NCBI RefSeq assembly: GCF_932526225.1
Contig: NC_064048.1
Span: 211,340 to 275,339, forward strand
Direction of reading: 5' to 3'
Length of the DNA: 64,000 nucleotides
From: Nematostella vectensis
Taxonomy: Eukaryota > Cnidaria > Anthozoa > Actiniaria > Edwardsiidae
The translations under genes were made by a program, and so were the position numbers. This document shows positions 59,154-64,000 of the stretch, one piece after another. The notes beneath the pieces were generated by a model. The model was not told the DNA's origin and did not search any database. It was given only the letters and a program-made list of their open reading frames with translations. The first letter of the stretch is position 1; every line of letters starts with the position of its first letter.

Positions 59154-62100
59154 ATGGCCGACTTCCGCAAGAAGCGAAAATATTGTGAACACTGCCATCA
59201 GTACTTGAGTTTAAGGACTTATCGTAGGCATTTAAGCCTATATTTTGACTGTAAAAACAAGAAATGGAAGTGTGACGATTCGTCAGACGATGAATTATTT
59301 GCGAATATCAACGCACCTAACAATGACAGTCGACAAGAAGCATTGGACATGGAGGAATCAAGCAAGGGAGAACAGCAAGGTACAGTTTGAAGTTTAAGAG
59401 CTTTAAGCTAAAATGTTATATTTATGGTAGATCGTTTAGAAAGTCTAAACGAAAAATTATCATTTTTGGCTGGAATATAAATGGTTGTCACTACAGGGGG
59501 GGGCACTTCACAATTCCTTGCAAAACACATCAAGGCAAAAGAGGTTTCCAATGCGATGTGTCTTAACTTTCAATAATATGTTGTTGCATCATGGAAGTGA
59601 AAAATATTAAACACTGTGGCTTTCATGAAATTGTCCCTTATTGTCCCTTTGTTTTAGAAATTACTACAAAGTCATTCATTATTTTCAATGCTCATGTCAT
59701 GACTAAGACAGAGACAGAATACCAAGACAAGAAAAAATGTTCCAGGGATATTGTACACTAAATGTCCAAGGTATTTTTAATCAAACTGTTCTTTTCGTGA
59801 CAAACTACAGCAAATGTGTGACTGGGATTAGAGGAGACCAAAATATCACAGGATATTTGTACTCTTTCCCAGTCTTACTCCTGCGATATTCTGTATGCAT
59901 CTCGGTGCAGTTAGATAATAAAATAACATATTATACTATTTAAAGTATTATTTAGTAAATAAACCCCTTCTGGCGGCTGGGATATCGACGGATAATGTCT
60001 AAAGGATGAGAAATGGTGCCAAAAATAAACTTTTGAGGACCATTTCTCATCCGCGGACATTATCCGCTGATATCACAGTGAGCCAAAGAAGGGGTTTATT
60101 TATTTTATATCCCAGTGACTACACTGAAAATGCGAAAAGTGTCTTCTGCGCACGCTGACGTGTACTGGAATGACGCCTCAAGCGCGCCCTGTTATTTTTG
60201 CCATTCGCAATCCATCAAAATCCATACGACATTTTTTTCCTTAGAACAAGAACTACAAGTTCACCAAAACTGTTTTTTTATTATTCTGCTAATTATTCTT
60301 CTTCTAATTATTCAAAGTTGATTTTATGGTCTGGGTATGGATTACTGTTGCTACTTTTGTACTTATAGCTGATACTAATTTTTGATTTACCAATTATGTT
60401 TTTTTGACATTGCAGGGGTAGATACCAAGACAGGAAGCTCAGAGGAAGATATGTCTAGTGATGAAGATGATGATTGGGCATATACAAACCAGGACAACAG
60501 AACATTTGGAACAAAAAAAGTGCCAGCAATAGCAGAAGTATGGGAACTGTCAGAGAAAGACATCAACTTTGATTTTACAGAAGATGGGGACTTGCCATGT
60601 GTTGATACCAATCCTGCTAGTTCATTAGTTACACCTATGAGGCCCATTGCTAAGTGTGCCATGGTGTTTCTTTGCTTATGGACTTCATTTTGCTCTGTAT
60701 CTGACAATGCCCTCGATATTTTGCTGTCCTTTTTAAGAGTGTTGTTAGAACGGTTCCACTGAAAGCAGCCTTTGCAGCTATCCTTCCAAATACTGTGCAC
60801 CTGTACAGAGCTAATCTTGGCATTGACAATGACCAGTTTGTAAAATATGTGGTATGTCCAAGCTGTAGCAGCATATACAATTTTCAAGACTGTTATAAAC
60901 TCACATGGGATGGTAAGCGGGTTACTCGGTTGTGCCAATATGTGGCATTTCCACATCACCGTCAAGTATTTCGTAGAACTGCCTGCAATGAACCTTTGTT
61001 GAAACAGATTACTTTAAAGAATGGACAATCGAGGTTATACCCGTTTAAGGTTTATTGCTATAAAAGCATAGCACATACCTTAAATAGGTTTTTGCATAGG
61101 CCAGGATTTGTTGACATGTGTGAATCATGGCGGAAGAGGGACATACCTACTGGTTTTCTTGCTGATGTATATGATGGCAGAGTCTGGAAAGAGTGGCAGA
61201 CTGTTGATGGTGAGCAATATTTAGCATTGCCTTATAATTATGGCTTCATGTTAAATGTGGACTGGTTTCAACCATTCAAGCACTCTGTATACAGTGTTGG
61301 GGCTCTCTATATGGTTTTAATGAATCTGCCAAGATCAGAGAGGTTCAAACCAGAAAATCTTTTCTTAGTTGGCATTATACCTGGTCCTCATGAGCCAAAA
61401 GGAAACATAAATAGTTTTCTCCAGCCCCTTGTTGCTGAATTGAACATTTTGTGGAGTGAAGGTTTACAAGTAAGACTGCAACAAGAAGAGAACATCACTA
61501 CATTTCGAGCTGCTCTTCTCTGTGTTGGATGCGATGTGCCTGCTACACGTAAAGTCTGTGGATTCACTGGTCATTCTTCATGCAATGGTTGCTCTAAGTG
61601 CAAAAAAATATTTCCAGGCAATGTTGCTGATGGAATGGACTACTCAGGATTTGAACCTTAGCCACCCAGGACAAATAAAGAACACAGGGATCGAGTTCAA
61701 GAAGTGCTTAATCAGACTTCAGCAACTGATCAAGCTTTGAAGGAGAGACAATATGGTCTGCGCTATAGTGAACTACTTCAGCTATCTTATTTCGATGCTG
61801 TTAGGTTCCACACTATAGACCCCATGCATGCTTTATTTATGGGGACTGCCAAACACATCATGCAGAAAGTGTGGCTGGCTGAAGAACGTCCAGTCATTAA
61901 GAAGGGAAATCTATCACAGATCCAAAAAAAACTTGATGAGTTAAGACCTCCATCTAGTATTGGTCGAATGCCATCAAAAATAGAAAACTCCTATGGTGGT
62001 TTCAGTGCTGACCAATGGAAATCATGGACTTTGTTTTTTTCAATATATGCCCTATGGAACATATTACCACCAGCAGATTTAGAACTGTGGCGAAACTTTG

Positions 62101-63110
62101 TCATGGCATGCAAGCAATTTTGCTCACCTATTTTAACACAGGGTAGGGCTGAACTTGGACACACATACATTTTGAAATTCGGACAAGACTTTGAAAGGCT
62201 GTATGGAAAAGAAAAGGTTACCCCAAACATGCACCTTCAGACCCACATTCTTGATTGTGTTTTAGATTATGGACCAGTTTATTCTTTTTGGCTCTTTAGC
62301 TTTGAAAGGTATAATGGCATTATAGGAGAATACTGCACTAACCAACGAGCTGTGGAAATTCAACTCATGCGTAGATTTACTTCTGAGCTCTATGTCAGTG
62401 ATATTAAGTTACCAAGTGAATTCAAGGAAGCATTCCAACCTCTTCTTAATAGACTCAATGGTCAACAGGTAGGCACCCTTTCTCGTCAGGAAGAGAAGCT
62501 TTCGAAAAAAGTAATTGATACAAGTCTTCTGGCTGTTGGTCCAGTTCGCCGGAGTGATCATTGGCCTGTTCTGGAATCTGATATGTACCAGTTCCATCCT
62601 CCCCAGTCAAAATCAAGTGTGTCAAAGCATCAATTAGATCATCTCAAGGAGGCCTACCTTACCATATTTGCACAACTGGATCCTGACTAGGTCACAAGGT
62701 TCTTTGACAGATATGCATCAGTGTCAATTGGAAGGGAACGTTTTGGTTCAGCTGATTCTAGAGGGGAGCGTTCCTCATTCATAACTGCCAGATGGTGTGG
62801 TTTCAGGGGACAGATTGACAAGAGTGGTGTAGATGTGCGTCCTGGGGTAGTACACTACTACATGAGACAGAATGTTACTGTAAATGGATCAATCAGGTCA
62901 TGTTTGTTCGCAGCTGTACGATGGTTCCAAAAACACCAAGATCGCTATTTATTGGGAGCTCCAACTGAAGTGTGGTGCAGAAATCTATATGACGATGATG
63001 GCCCTGCCAGCTTCATCCCTGTCCAAAGAATTATTTCCAAATTTATCCCAGCATTTGAACTAATCAAGGGCGAGCGTGTGCTAGTAGTGTGCCCTCTACC
63101 AAGGAAACTG
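59154..63110 (+). pseudogene. CACTA/EnSpm (Tnp2-like) transposase, two exons, with frameshift and two TAG stops
   Basis: E1 59154-59379 starts MADFRKKRKYCEHCHQYLSL; CEHC with the YRRHL His forms a small zinc finger (donor GTACAG). E2 60416-63110 (acceptor ttgcag) continues in phase: VDTKTGSSEEDMSSDEDDD, IAEVWELSEKDINFDF, then a Cys-rich part (CPSCSSIYNFQDC), FLVGIIPGPHEPKGNINSFL (characteristic Tnp2 segment), LCVGCDVPATRKVCGFTGH, CNGCSKC, RFHTIDPMHALFMGTAKHIM, then FSFERYNGIIGEY and RPGVVHYYMRQ. The likely DDE set is D in GCDVPA, D in IDPMH and E in FERYNG (inference). One frame change lies near 60735-60760, and in-frame TAGs are at 61659-61661 and 62688-62690. A donor at 63111 suggests a further exon beyond this point. 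Confidence 0.82.
59957..60101. mobile_element. Foldback MITE in the transposase intron (~145 bp)
   Basis: The ends aaataaaccccttct and agaaggggtttattt are exact inverted copies. Most of the interior also pairs: cggataatgtc with gacattatccg, and gatgagaaatgg with ccatttctcatc. Few unpaired bases separate the arms. Confidence 0.82.
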
Positions 63111-63117
63111 GTATGCT

Positions 63118-64000
63118 AATGAAAGCTTAGATAATTAGGCAGGCATTAGGGAAAAGTTTTTTTGCTTTCCCTTGAGCAATTGTAGGTTAAAAAATTGAAT
63201 TACAATTAGTGTTTATAGAAACGTCACAGGGGCGGCGGACGGGGAGGTGCAGGGGGGTCGCCAGCCTCCCCCACTTTTGAAAGTGAGGGGGCAGCACCCC
63301 CCCACTTTTCAGAACGGATGTTTCTTTGTGTATGAACGGTTTTTTTTTAAACCAAAGGGTTTCAAGCGGTACATATGCAACCAACAACAAATTTGTTGAA
63401 CAGTTTAAAATCCCATGCATAAAAAACTTAGGTTACCCCCCGCGTTCTTATAAATAGTGCTTAAGAATTTTAAACCACTTCCCTTCCCTCCCCTCTTGAA
63501 ACCACCAACCCCCCCCAACTTTCGCCCCCCCTTCCCACTTATGGGACCACTCCGCCGCCCCTGCGTCAGGAAATAGGACACCCTGCACAGTAATATGGAA
63601 GTATATAAAACACCAGGATTGATGAATTCATAAGTAAATCTTAGTCAATTTTATATATAGCCATTGACAAAATCTGCAATTTTCTGACATTTGCAAGAAC
63701 ATATTATTATTTTGCTCTGAATAAGTGGCACAGACAGCAATCCATTACTTTAAATATGTCGGCTTAGCTTGGGTTCCCTGTGATAGCAGTATTTTTTTTT
63801 ACATGAGAAATACAAATGGAAGTGCATTATTCTTTATATTCCATGTCTCAATTGCTTAAAACATGAGGATATGAGTATGTGGCTCCTGCCTTTGTTGTGC
63901 CATTTAAATGCCTTCATAAATGCAGTCAACAATCATTTCAGTCTCAAAATGATTTATTTTAATCACAAGAAGCCCAACATATAATGTAAATATACAAGAA
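63118..64000. other. 3' flank, no further exon identified
   Basis: C/G-rich patches at 63220-63310 and 63480-63560 contain repeated cccccacttt(t)-like words. The rest is AT-rich. No coding region or terminal repeat of the CACTA-like element was found before the window ends. Confidence 0.45.

Noticed and set aside
60387-60965. 192-residue minus-strand frame
   Set aside because: Antisense to the transposase exon, which has matching domain motifs on the plus strand.

Overview
The window is eukaryotic and most likely comes from a cnidarian, probably an anthozoan (stony coral or sea anemone). This is inferred from spliced genes with GT-AG introns and an AT-rich intergenic background, and from the mix of transposable elements: tyrosine-recombinase elements, DIRS-like, Penelope-like with a GIY-YIG end, a Helentron with RPA and endonuclease, a spliced CACTA-like transposase, and a CR1/L2-type LINE. 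Some coding fragments also resemble unnamed families I associate with coral and sea-anemone genomes. No rRNA, tRNA, CRISPR array or bacterial operon was seen. Nearly every coding region is a mobile-element gene, and most are broken.

1-21.2 kb: a head-to-tail tandem array of a 2.3-2.6 kb unit (at least six full units plus two partial ones). Each unit carries, on the minus strand, a spliced gene: a short acidic/Asn-rich exon, a second exon, and a large exon encoding a tyrosine-recombinase-like protein with a C-terminal helical domain. Between genes is a ~450 bp spacer with several palindromes. Every unit is damaged differently. Units 1 and 2 share an in-frame deletion of the catalytic end; units 3 and 4 have a stop just before the catalytic Tyr; unit 5 is split by a nearly intact 5.35 kb LINE; unit 6 has a frameshift and a stop; unit 7 is truncated.

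21.2-30.3 kb: a graveyard of elements. In order: a Rep-less Helentron remnant (RPA-like gene, Pif1-type helicase, endonuclease), a DIRS-like gag/RT/RNase H remnant, a Penelope-like 3' half, and a protein-primed DNA polymerase B remnant of Polinton type.

30.3-40 kb: two convergent multi-exon genes of families I do not recognise by name. The plus-strand one has a decapeptide minisatellite and a Cys-protease-like segment. The minus-strand one has an AT-hook, coiled coils and a DNINMYRG segment. 40.2-52.3 kb: a 2.0-2.4 kb direct repeat flanks 7.7 kb that holds a DIRS-like gag remnant, large simple repeats and a degenerate DDE-like gene of unknown family. 53.9-64 kb: a minisatellite, a hAT-like MITE, and a CACTA/EnSpm-like element with two divergent genes. 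Its transposase (59.15-63.11 kb) carries one frameshift and two in-frame TAG codons.
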